A DNA stretch of 14,583 bases from DATIRA01 sp964553405 (GTDB lineage: Bacteria > Pseudomonadota > Gammaproteobacteria > Steroidobacterales > Steroidobacteraceae): contig CAZKLS010000072.1 of NCBI GenBank assembly GCA_964553405.1, positions 1 to 14,583 on the forward strand, given 5' to 3'. The translations under genes and the position numbers were made by a program. Shown here one piece after another: positions 6,381-13,231 of this stretch (within the stretch, counting starts at the first letter, position 1; each line of letters begins with the position of its first letter). The notes beneath the pieces were generated by a model. That model was not told the origin of the DNA and searched no databases. It saw only the letters and a program-made list of their open reading frames with translations.

Positions 6381-7003
6381 CACCACACCTCACCGAGTCT
6401 CTCGCGCAGCGTGTGCACCGCGCGGAAGTAATGTGTCTTCACACTGCCGGTCGAGCAGCCCATCGCGGCGGCCGTCTCGGCCACGTCCATCCCCTCGAGG
6501 CAGCGCAGCACGAAGGCCTGCTGCTGCCTCGGCGGCAGCGCGGCCAGCTCCCGCTCCAGGCGCTGCATGGCTTCGGCCGCCATCAACTGCTCGCTCGGTT
6601 CCGGGGAACTGTCGGGCACCTGTTCGATCGGATCGGCCCCGAGGTCTTCGCCGTGCCGCAGCGAACCCGGCCAGAACGAGATGACGCGCGAGCGCACCGA
6701 GCGGCGTCGCTGCCAGTCCCGGATGCCGTTGTACAGGATGCGATAGAAGAGCGGTTTCCATTCTTCGCTGGGTCGTTGACCGTAGCTGCGCGCTAGCCTC
6801 AGCATGGCCCCCTGGACGACGTCCAGGGCCTCGTCAGGGTCGCGCAGCGACATCTGGGCGATCCGGAACGCGCGCCGCTCGACGCTCGCAAGGAAACGCT
6901 CCAGCGCCCTCGACTGCTCCAGCAGAGCCTCCTTCCCGGCCGCCGGACCGGACTCGGCCAGGCGCGGGACCTGATCGAAAGTGAGAGTATCAGAGCTCAT
7001 CAT
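6380..7003 (-). CDS. ECF-type (sigma-70 family) RNA polymerase sigma factor
   Basis: About 207 residues from ATG 7003. Region 2 covers about residues 34-101, with ALDVVQGAMLRLAR for the core-binding/-10 recognition helices and LFYRILYNGIRDWQRRR. A variable linker follows, then region 4 at about 148-207: LPPRQQQAFVLRCLEGMDVA, with the helix-turn-helix GCSTGSVKTHYFRAVHTLRE that reads the -35 element. No region 3 is seen, as expected for the ECF group. The start is uncertain: ATG ATG at 7003/7000 fits the family length but has no clear ribosome site; an in-frame ATG at 7087 would add an unlikely Cys/Ser-rich stretch. It heads a tightly packed unit with its anti-sigma factor (1-base overlap), an acidic exported protein and a DUF3106 protein. 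The target promoters are unknown. Confidence 0.9.
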   Translation of the reverse strand: MMSSDTLTFDQVPRLAESGPAAGKEALLEQSRALERFLASVERRAFRIAQMSLRDPDEALDVVQGAMLRLARSYGQRPSEEWKPLFYRILYNGIRDWQRRRSVRSRVISFWPGSLRHGEDLGADPIEQVPDSSPEPSEQLMAAEAMQRLERELAALPPRQQQAFVLRCLEGMDVAETAAAMGCSTGSVKTHYFRAVHTLRERLGEVW

Positions 7004-7348
7004 GTGCGTAGATGCGCCGGAGGCTGCAATTTCCGACCGGTCGCTACAGCAGGAAAACGCTATGGCGGCCAAGCGGTTGACGAGCATTGGTGAGAACAGA
7101 TGTTCACTGGCCTGCGCCGGGCGCCGGCGAGCGGCCGCACCCGCCGGCAGGCGGTCTGGACTGAGTCTTGGCAGACGCTGGAACTGGTACGTAACGTATT
7201 GTTTTAAAAAGAATTCGATATCTGCGCCTAATTTGTAACCAAACTGTAAAACCCGCTGCCCGGACCGGCACTTGGCTCAATTTCACGCAATCCGTTCACA
7301 GAGTTATCCACAGGAATTGTGGACAAGCGCTGCGGCCTGGAACGCCCG
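7004..7348. other. 345-base divergent intergenic region between the sigma operon and priA
   Basis: No gene is supported here. The part next to the sigma gene is GC-rich and holds a palindrome (GAACA, GA, TGTTC at 7094-7105) and a GC-rich stem (GCCGGCG at 7123-7129, CGCCGGC at 7142-7148) that would lie in the sigma leader. An AT-rich patch at about 7190-7255 stands out sharply from the GC-rich surroundings and is the likely place for divergent promoters, although no convincing -35/-10 pair was found. A DnaA-box pair lies at 7304-7326, just before priA. Confidence 0.6.
7304..7326. promoter_or_regulatory. Inverted pair of DnaA-box-like sites upstream of priA
   Basis: TTATCCACA at 7304-7312 is a perfect match to the strict DnaA box. 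After five bases (GGAAT), TGTGGACAA at 7318-7326 is the complement of TTGTCCACA, one base off the consensus. The pair is symmetrical and ends 22 bases before the priA ATG. Binding is inferred from sequence only. Confidence 0.6.
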
Positions 7349-9571
7349 ATGAGCGCGGTCGTTGCAGTCGCCGTCGACGCGCCGCTGCGGCAGCTGTTCG
7401 ACTACCGGCCGCCCCCTGGCTGCGACACGGACCGGCTGCTGCCGGGGGTTCGCCTCTGGGTGCCTTTCGGACGGAGGCGGGTCGTCGGCGTGCTGGTCGA
7501 AACCCGGGCGGAATCGCGCCTGCCGCAGAGCCGGCTGAAGACGGCGCTCGCGCTGATAGACGACACGCCGGTCATCGACCCGTCGCTGCTGAACCTGTTG
7601 CGGTGGGCGTCGGACTACTACCGCCACCCGATCGGCGAAGTGATCGCCGCGGCACTGCCCGCGGCACTGCGGCACGGCAGCGAAGCGCTGGAGCAGCGCG
7701 ACGCCTGGCGGCTGTCCGAACAGGCGCGCGGGGGCCAGATGGCCGACCTGCCCTCCCGTGCCATCCGGCTACGGGAGATGGTCGGATTTCTGCATGAGCG
7801 CGAATGGGCCGATGCCGAGACACTCGGCAGCCTGTCGCCTCGCTGGCGTGAGCACGTTCGCGAGCTGGAAAAGCGTGGCTGGGTCGCCCGGATCCGGGTC
7901 GGGCACGGCACCCACTGCGGGCGCGGCGACGATGGGGGTCCGGAGGCCTCCGTGCTGGAGCCGGCGCCGCAGCCGACGCCGGAACAGCAGCGGGCGATCG
8001 AGGCGATCGACGGGGCCAACGGTCGGTTCGAGCCGTTCCTGCTGCATGGCATCACTGGCAGCGGCAAGACCGAGGTGTACCTGCGCGCGATCGAAAGGGT
8101 AGCGGCCCGAGGCGATCAATCGCTGGTGCTGGTGCCTGAGATCGCACTGACGCCCCAGCTCGTCGCGCGGTTCGAGGCGCGCTTCGGCTCGCCGATCGCG
8201 GTGCTGCACTCCTCGCTGGCGGACCAGGAACGACTGCGGGCCTGGCGCGAGGCGCGCAGCGGGAACGCGCCGGTGGTGATCGGCACGCGCTCGGCGATCT
8301 TCGCGCCGCTTGCACGGCCCGGCCTGATCGTCGTCGACGAGGAACACGACCCCTCCTACAAGCAGCAGGAGGGTTTTCGCTACTCGGCCCGCGACCTTGC
8401 GCTGGTGAGGGCGCAGCAGGCCGGCATTCCAGTCGTGCTCGGCTCCGCCACGCCTTCGCTCGAGAGCCTGGGGCGGGTGCGCGAAGGCCGCGCGCGCCTG
8501 CTGGAACTACCGAACCGCACCGCGGGCGCGCGACCCCCCACGCTGCGGCTGGTGGACCTGCGACGGCACGCGGCCAACCAGGGCCTCGCCACGCCAACCG
8601 TGCTGGCGGTCCGCCGCCATCTCGAGGCCGGCGGCCAGGTGCTGCTCTACCTGAATCGTCGCGGCTACGCACCGACCCTGTTCTGCCCATCCTGCGGCTG
8701 GATCGCGCCGTGCCCGCGCTGCGACGCACGGCTGACGGTGCACCATCGGGAGGGGCGGCTGCACTGCCACCACTGCGGGACTCAGCATGCGATTCCCGGC
8801 GCCTGCCCGTCCTGCGGGGACGCGGTGAAGCCGGTCGGACAGGGCACGCAGCGGATCGAGGAGACGCTCGGGATGCTCTTCCCGGACGTGCCGCTGGCAC
8901 GCATCGACCGCGACGCCGTCCGCCGGCGCGGCTCGCTGCAGGACACGCTGGAGCAGATCGCGAGCGGCTCGGTGCGGCTGATGGTCGGCACGCAGATGCT
9001 GACCAAGGGACACCACTTCCCGGACGTGAGCCTGGTGGTCGTGCTGAACGCCGACCAGGGCCTGTTCGGCACGGATTTCCGCGCGAGCGAACGGCTGGCC
9101 CAGACGATCGTGCAGGTCGCAGGCCGCGCGGGGCGCGCCGAGCGTCCGGGCGAGGTGCTGATCCAGACCGAGTACCCGGAGCATCCGCTGCTGCAGCAGC
9201 TGATCAACGGCGGCTACGAGGCCTTCGCCGCAGCCGCGCTGTCGGAGAGAAAGGCCGCCGCCTGGCCGCCGTATGCACGCGTCGCGGTGCTCAGGGCCGA
9301 GGCTGCTGCGCAGGCCGCGCCGCTTTCGTTCCTGGACCGTGCCCGGGAAGTCGCTGAGGAGCTATGCGACGGCAGGGTCGAGCTGCTGGGACCCGCGGCC
9401 GCGCCGATGGAGCGGCGGGCGGGCCAGTTCCGCGCCCAGCTGCTGCTGCATGCACCGACGCACTCACCGCTGCAGCGGCTGTTCGGGCGCTGGCTCCCGG
9501 CGCTCGAGCAGCTGCCGGAAGCCCGCAAGGTGCGCTGGTCGCTCGACGTGGATCCGCTCGAGCTGTTCTGA
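7349..9571 (+). CDS. priA: Primosomal replication restart helicase PriA
   Basis: A superfamily 2 DNA helicase of about 740 residues, the normal PriA length, which reloads the replisome at stalled forks. The N-terminal DNA-binding part begins AVDAPLRQLFDYRPP. Helicase motif I (GITGSGKTE) is at 234-242 and the DEEH motif II box at 330-333. A zinc module of eight cysteines sits at 446, 449, 455, 458, 473, 476, 486 and 489. Motif V/VI residues follow in VGTQMLTKGHHFPDVSLVVV and QVAGRAGRAERPGEV. ATG 7349 was chosen because the family begins right there; a GTG at 7319 in frame lies inside a DnaA-box-like site and would add 10 unrelated residues. The ribosome site is weak (CTGGAA). It converges on the EF-hand gene with 16 bases between stops. 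In many gammaproteobacteria argS follows directly; here two minus-strand genes intervene. Confidence 0.98.
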   Translation: MSAVVAVAVDAPLRQLFDYRPPPGCDTDRLLPGVRLWVPFGRRRVVGVLVETRAESRLPQSRLKTALALIDDTPVIDPSLLNLLRWASDYYRHPIGEVIAAALPAALRHGSEALEQRDAWRLSEQARGGQMADLPSRAIRLREMVGFLHEREWADAETLGSLSPRWREHVRELEKRGWVARIRVGHGTHCGRGDDGGPEASVLEPAPQPTPEQQRAIEAIDGANGRFEPFLLHGITGSGKTEVYLRAIERVAARGDQSLVLVPEIALTPQLVARFEARFGSPIAVLHSSLADQERLRAWREARSGNAPVVIGTRSAIFAPLARPGLIVVDEEHDPSYKQQEGFRYSARDLALVRAQQAGIPVVLGSATPSLESLGRVREGRARLLELPNRTAGARPPTLRLVDLRRHAANQGLATPTVLAVRRHLEAGGQVLLYLNRRGYAPTLFCPSCGWIAPCPRCDARLTVHHREGRLHCHHCGTQHAIPGACPSCGDAVKPVGQGTQRIEETLGMLFPDVPLARIDRDAVRRRGSLQDTLEQIASGSVRLMVGTQMLTKGHHFPDVSLVVVLNADQGLFGTDFRASERLAQTIVQVAGRAGRAERPGEVLIQTEYPEHPLLQQLINGGYEAFAAAALSERKAAAWPPYARVAVLRAEAAAQAAPLSFLDRAREVAEELCDGRVELLGPAAAPMERRAGQFRAQLLLHAPTHSPLQRLFGRWLPALEQLPEARKVRWSLDVDPLELF

Positions 9572-9587
9572 ACCCGCCGCAGCCGGC

Positions 9588-10229
9588 TCAGTGGTGGCGA
9601 TGCGCCCGCATCTCCTGCTGCGTCACCTTGCCGTCGTTGTTCGCATCGAAGCTGGAGAAATTCTCGGCCAGCCTCGGCATGCCGGTCTGGGCCTCCGCGA
9701 GGTCGAGCGCGCCGTCGCCGTCCTTGTCGGCCGCGGTCCAGCGGTCACGGAACTCGCGCTTCCATTCCTTCTTCGAGTGCATCCGGTGCTGCATCATCTC
9801 TTCACGCGACACCTGGCCGTCCGAGTTCGAGTCGAGCTTGTCGAAATTCTCGGCGATGTACGGCATCGAGCCCTGCGCCTCAGCCTGTGACAAGGCACCG
9901 CTGCCGTCTGCATCCGCCGCAGCCCAGCGCTTCTCGGCCTCGGCCCGCATCTGCGCGTGCCGGGCTTCGCGGTGCGCGGTCATCTCGGCCTTGTCGAGCT
10001 GTCCGTCCTTGTTGCCGTCAACCGAGTCGAATTCGGCCGCAAGCCGCGGAAATGCCTGGGCCTCGTCGCGGCTCACGACGCCGTCGCCGTTCGCGTCCAC
10101 GGAATGGCCGCTCATCATGTGCCCGTGATGTGGCATGGCCTTCGCGCCTGCCGTGGAACCGGAGTCCCAGGCACCCGCCAACGCCGCTCCGCTCGCCATC
10201 ACCGAGACCAGGATTACCAGTGAACGCAT
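9588..10229 (-). CDS. Exported calcium-binding protein with six EF-hands
   Basis: A protein of 213 residues with a signal peptide (MRSLVILVSVMASGAALAGA, cleavage near residue 18-20) and a short His/Met-rich linker. Six canonical 12-residue EF-hand loops follow: 45-56 (DANGDGVVSRDE), 71-82, 106-117, 133-144, 168-179 and 195-206 (DANNDGKVTQQE). Asp at loop position 1 and Glu at position 12 are kept in all six, so all could bind Ca2+; position 5 is Asp in five and Ser in one (SG at 110-111). The protein should act in the periplasm or outside as a calcium sensor or buffer. ATG 10229 has AAGGAG about 7 bases upstream, and an earlier in-frame ATG would add 8 non-signal residues. Its promoter region has an RpoE-like match (10257-10284). 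It lies between priA and argS on the opposite strand, upstream of no obvious partner. Confidence 0.93.
   Translation of the reverse strand: MRSLVILVSVMASGAALAGAWDSGSTAGAKAMPHHGHMMSGHSVDANGDGVVSRDEAQAFPRLAAEFDSVDGNKDGQLDKAEMTAHREARHAQMRAEAEKRWAAADADGSGALSQAEAQGSMPYIAENFDKLDSNSDGQVSREEMMQHRMHSKKEWKREFRDRWTAADKDGDGALDLAEAQTGMPRLAENFSSFDANNDGKVTQQEMRAHRHH
9612..10097 (-). repeat. Three tandem copies of a ~62-residue EF-hand pair module
   Basis: First loops start at residues 45, 106 and 168 (spacing 61 and 62). Second loops start at 71, 133 and 195 (spacing 62 and 62). Between the loops of each pair is a shared phrase of the form EAQ, then Pro, then (R/Y)-(L/I)-A-(A/E)-(E/N)-F, and each second loop is followed by M-x-x-H-R. 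This indicates triplication of one two-EF-hand unit. Confidence 0.85.
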
Positions 10230-10256
10230 GACAATCTCCTTCCGCTGCTGCAAGTG

Positions 10257-10284
10257 TCAGACCGTAGAACGCCACGGTCGTTCC
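10257..10284 (-). promoter_or_regulatory. RpoE/ECF-type promoter match for the EF-hand gene
   Basis: On the minus strand GGAAC (10284-10280) and TCTGA (10261-10257) are separated by exactly 18 bases, which equals the classic E. coli sigma-E layout GAACTT-N16-TCTGA; the two bases after GGAAC are GA instead of TT. Transcription would start around 10250, about 20 bases before the ATG, leaving room for the ribosome site. Seen in sequence; the sigma factor that uses it is inferred. Confidence 0.45.
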
Positions 10285-10295
10285 GCGGTTGACAG

Positions 10296-10330
10296 CAAAA
10301 GACAAGGGGCGCCCCACCCGGGGCGCCCCT
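10296..10330 (-). terminator. Intrinsic terminator of the DUF4382 lipoprotein gene
   Basis: A 10-bp perfect stem: GGGGCGCCCC at 10306-10315 and again at 10320-10329 (the arm is itself a palindrome), with a 4-base loop. Read on the minus strand it is followed by TTGTCTTTTG. It lies about 30 bases after the stop of the lipoprotein gene and just upstream of the EF-hand promoter, so it insulates the two genes. Confidence 0.85.
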
Positions 10331-10359
10331 CGCTGCGGAACCGGCGATTACCGGGTTTT

Positions 10360-11319
10360 TCAGCCGGTGGGCTCGGGCAGGTCCACGCCCGTCGTGACGA
10401 GCCCGGCCTGCACCGTCGCGCCGCGGACGGCTGTGAAATCGAGGCTGTCGTCCGCGTCCGGGTCGTCCTCGCCACAGGTGAAGGCCACCGTGTAGGGCCC
10501 GGCCGGCAGGAACGAGGCCCGGTAGATGCCGGTGACGGCGTCAGCCTTGGCCATCACCACCGGATCGGCGGGCGTGCCGTCCTGGTCGTCCGGGGCCGTG
10601 CTGCCAGCCGCGTTCTCGCCGTCGGCGAAGACGTAGACCATGCGACTGCAGGCCTCATCCGGCACCAGGCTCGGGTCCACCGTTCCGGTGATGCCGCCGG
10701 CCTGGCTGTCCCTGACCAGTCGCAGTACCGGCTTCATCAGGTAGGCCTGCGTGCAGTCGGGCGCGTTGCCCTTCTGTCCGGGCGGGGCCCGCAGCGACTT
10801 GCGAAGGTCGAAGTCCACCGTGAGCGCCGCCGAGCCATCGGCCGGCAGTACGAACCCGCCCTGCAGCTTGAGCCCCGACTCATCGCCGCTCGGGATTCGC
10901 AGTTCGCATTCCCGGCCCTCGACCATCAGGTACGAGTCGCGGACGTTCGGCTCGTTGTCCACGATCATGCGCAGCCACTGGTAGTTTCCGGCGGGCAGCG
11001 TCAGGTCGTCGAACAGCAAGGTGCTGCGCCCGTCCTGCAACGGCAGCAGGTTGATACGGCGCGGCGCCGGGTTGCCGGCGTCGTCGCGAAACTCGACGGT
11101 CACCGGCTCGCCCTCCTCGGGCTTGAACTCGACTGCGCGGAACTGGACCCAGACCTCGTCGGCCGTGTCCACCGGCGCATCGGTGATCGCGAGGTCCAGC
11201 CGGCTGGTCTTCGACGATGCCGGGGCGTCGCCACCGCTGCCGCCGCCGCAGGCGACGAGCAGGATTCCGGCGAACGGGACCGACAGCAGGGCAAGGATTC
11301 GGGAAGCGGGTGTACTCAT
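10360..11319 (-). CDS. DUF4382-domain outer-membrane lipoprotein
   Basis: A protein of 319 residues with a lipoprotein signal: a hydrophobic segment (8-23) ending LLVAC, with C24 as the lipidated cysteine and Gly at +2, which favours the outer membrane, then a Gly/Ser linker. Residues about 38-205 match DUF4382, beginning SRLDLAITDAPVDTADEVWV and containing LPLQDGRSTLLFDDLTLPAG and YQWLRMIVD. The rest (about 207-319) is a beta-sandwich-like segment starting GGITGTVDPSL, with IYRASFLPAGPYTVAFTCGE, resembling carboxypeptidase-regulatory/CNA-type domains. The biochemical role of the family is unknown. ATG 11319 has GGGAG about 9 bases upstream and begins the lipoprotein signal; an in-frame start 11 codons earlier is less likely. 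It ends in its own terminator and is divergent from argS. Confidence 0.88.
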   Translation of the reverse strand: MSTPASRILALLSVPFAGILLVACGGGSGGDAPASSKTSRLDLAITDAPVDTADEVWVQFRAVEFKPEEGEPVTVEFRDDAGNPAPRRINLLPLQDGRSTLLFDDLTLPAGNYQWLRMIVDNEPNVRDSYLMVEGRECELRIPSGDESGLKLQGGFVLPADGSAALTVDFDLRKSLRAPPGQKGNAPDCTQAYLMKPVLRLVRDSQAGGITGTVDPSLVPDEACSRMVYVFADGENAAGSTAPDDQDGTPADPVVMAKADAVTGIYRASFLPAGPYTVAFTCGEDDPDADDSLDFTAVRGATVQAGLVTTGVDLPEPTG

Positions 11320-11372
11320 GGTGGGATCTCCCTGGTTGCGCGCGTTTCGCAACGGTTCATAGGCTAGGAAAT

Positions 11373-11399
11373 CCAGAAAAAACCCGGCGGCACCAGTTC
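11373..11399 (-). promoter_or_regulatory. Weak RpoE/ECF-type promoter match for the lipoprotein gene
   Basis: On the minus strand TGAACT and TCTGG have the same layout as the EF-hand promoter: 18 bases between GAAC and TCTGG. The match to GAACTT-N16-TCTGA is 5 of 6 and 4 of 5. The transcript would begin about 50 bases before ATG 11319. It could be chance. Confidence 0.28.
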
Positions 11400-11473
11400 A
11401 CAGTTGCGCTCGCACGCCGGGCGCCGTTCCCTTAGACTTTCCGCTCTCGCCGAGCATTCCCGACGGCCGTAAA

Positions 11474-13231
11474 TTGAAGCAGCTGATAGAAAAAATCGTG
11501 CAGGACGCGTTCGCGTCGCTGCCTGAGGACCTGCGGTCACTGGACATAACGCAGGCGCCATCCTCCGTGGAGCGTACGCGCGACCCGAGCCACGGCGACT
11601 TCGCCTCCAACGCCGCGATGCAGCTCGCGCGGGCAGCCGGCCGCAAGCCGCGCGAACTCGCGCAGGCCATCGTCGCCGCATTGCCGGCCAATGACCTGAT
11701 CGCCAAGGTCGAGATCGCGGGCCCGGGATTCATCAACTTCTTCCTCGCGCCGGCGGCCTACCATGCGGAGCTGCGCCGCGTGCTCGACCAGGCCGGCGCC
11801 TACGGCCGCAGCACGCTCGGCGCCGGCGAACGGGTGATCGTCGAGTTTGTCTCAGCGAACCCCACGGGCCCGCTGCACGTGGGACACGGCCGTCACGCGG
11901 CGTTCGGCGCCTCGGTGGCGAACCTGCTCGACGCGATCGGCTACCGCGTGCACCGCGAGTACTACATCAACGACGCCGGCCGCCAGATGGAGATCCTCGC
12001 CGCCAGCGTCTGGCTGCGTTACCTCGAGTGCTTCGGCGAGCGCTTCGCGTTTCCGAGCAACGGCTACCGCGGCGACTACATCCAGCCGATCGCGGACAAG
12101 CTGATCGAGCGCGAAGGGCGCTCGCTGCTGTGCGACGCAGCCGACGTGTTCCGCGACCTGCCGCCGGACGCGCCCGCGGGCGACAAGGACCTCTACATCG
12201 ACGCGGTGATCGCCCGTGCCCGCTCGCTGATCGGCGAGGACGGCTTCCAGAAGGCGCTCGACCTCGCGCTCGGCGACATTCTGGCCGACATCCGCGAGGA
12301 CCTCGAGGCCTTCGGCGTCTGCTACGACGAGTGGTTCAGCGAGCGCAGCCTGACCGAGCAGGGCGCGATCGAACGGGCGCTCGAGCGCCTGCGGGCGAAC
12401 GGCGTCGTCTACCAGAAGGACGGTGCCGAGTGGTTCCGCGCCACCGACTTCGGCGACGAGAAGGACCGCGTGGTCGTGCGCGAGAACGGCGCGAAGACCT
12501 ACTTCGCTTCGGACATCGCCTATCACCTGCAGAAGCGCGAGCGCGGCTTCGATCGCCTGATCGACGTGCTCGGCGCGGATCACCACGGCTACGTCGCCCG
12601 CGTGCGCGCCGGGCTCGTGGCGATGGGCGAGCCCGGGGATTCGCTCGAGGTGAAGCTGGTGCAGTTCGTCACGCTGTATCGCGGCGGCGAGAAGGTGCAG
12701 ATGTCCACGCGCTCGGGCGAGTTCATCACGCTGCGCGAGCTGCGCCGCGAGGTGGGCAACGACGCCGCGCGCTTCTTCTACGTGATGCGCAGCAACGACC
12801 AGCACCTCGACTTCGACATGCAGCTGGCGACCTCGCGCAGCAACGAGAACCCGGTCTACTACATCCAGTACGCGCACGCGCGCGTCTGCAGCGTGCTGCG
12901 CCAGATGGGCGACAAGTCCATGAGCTACGACGCTGCGCGCGGCCGCGGGGCGCTGGCCCGGCTGGTGGAACCCTACGAGCAGGCGCTGCTCACCACGCTG
13001 AGCCGCTACCCCGAGGTGGTGGAGGGCGCGGCGCTGCAGCGCGCGCCGCATGCGATGGTGCACTACCTGCGCGAACTGGCGAACGACTTCCACACCTACT
13101 ACAACGCCCACCAGTTCCTGGTCGAGGACGCGGAATTGCGCGACGCGCGGCTCACGTTGATCCTCGGCGTGCGTCAGGTGATCCGCAACGGGCTCGGCTT
13201 GCTGGGCGTGTCCGCGCCGGAGGCGATGTGA
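11474..13231 (+). CDS. argS: Arginyl-tRNA synthetase
   Basis: A class I aminoacyl-tRNA synthetase of 585 residues, normal length, charging tRNA-Arg with arginine. The N-terminal Add-1 domain spans about 1-90. The HIGH motif is HVGH (135-138) within NPTGPLHVGHGRHAAFG. The KMSK-like loop reads KVQMSTRSGEF, and the C-terminal helical anticodon-binding domain (DALR type) covers about 455-585 and ends LLGVSAPEAM. The start is TTG 11474: no ATG or GTG lies between it and the conserved N-terminal pattern KQLIEKIVQDAF, and the upstream frame has no better start. No clear ribosome site precedes it, so initiation may be weak. Its last bases overlap the SPOR gene (GTGA), so the two are translated together. 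The upstream 154 bases separate it from the divergent lipoprotein gene. Confidence 0.98.
   Translation: MKQLIEKIVQDAFASLPEDLRSLDITQAPSSVERTRDPSHGDFASNAAMQLARAAGRKPRELAQAIVAALPANDLIAKVEIAGPGFINFFLAPAAYHAELRRVLDQAGAYGRSTLGAGERVIVEFVSANPTGPLHVGHGRHAAFGASVANLLDAIGYRVHREYYINDAGRQMEILAASVWLRYLECFGERFAFPSNGYRGDYIQPIADKLIEREGRSLLCDAADVFRDLPPDAPAGDKDLYIDAVIARARSLIGEDGFQKALDLALGDILADIREDLEAFGVCYDEWFSERSLTEQGAIERALERLRANGVVYQKDGAEWFRATDFGDEKDRVVVRENGAKTYFASDIAYHLQKRERGFDRLIDVLGADHHGYVARVRAGLVAMGEPGDSLEVKLVQFVTLYRGGEKVQMSTRSGEFITLRELRREVGNDAARFFYVMRSNDQHLDFDMQLATSRSNENPVYYIQYAHARVCSVLRQMGDKSMSYDAARGRGALARLVEPYEQALLTTLSRYPEVVEGAALQRAPHAMVHYLRELANDFHTYYNAHQFLVEDAELRDARLTLILGVRQVIRNGLGLLGVSAPEAM

Noticed and set aside
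7319..7348. GTG 7319 as the priA start
   Set aside because: It lies in the second DnaA-box-like site and adds 10 residues not seen in the family; ATG 7349 fits the conserved N-terminus.
8052..8900. Open frame of 282 codons on the minus strand inside priA
   Set aside because: Arg/Pro/Ser-rich shadow of the priA helicase domain, with no recognisable motif.
11386..11423. CCCGGCG / CGCCGGG inverted repeat upstream of argS
   Set aside because: The arms are short and the loop is over 20 bases in GC-rich DNA; chance is sufficient.
12028..13227. Long upstream extension of the SPOR-domain frame
   Set aside because: It overlaps argS over 1.2 kb and is Arg-rich nonsense; real protein sequence begins at GTG 13228.
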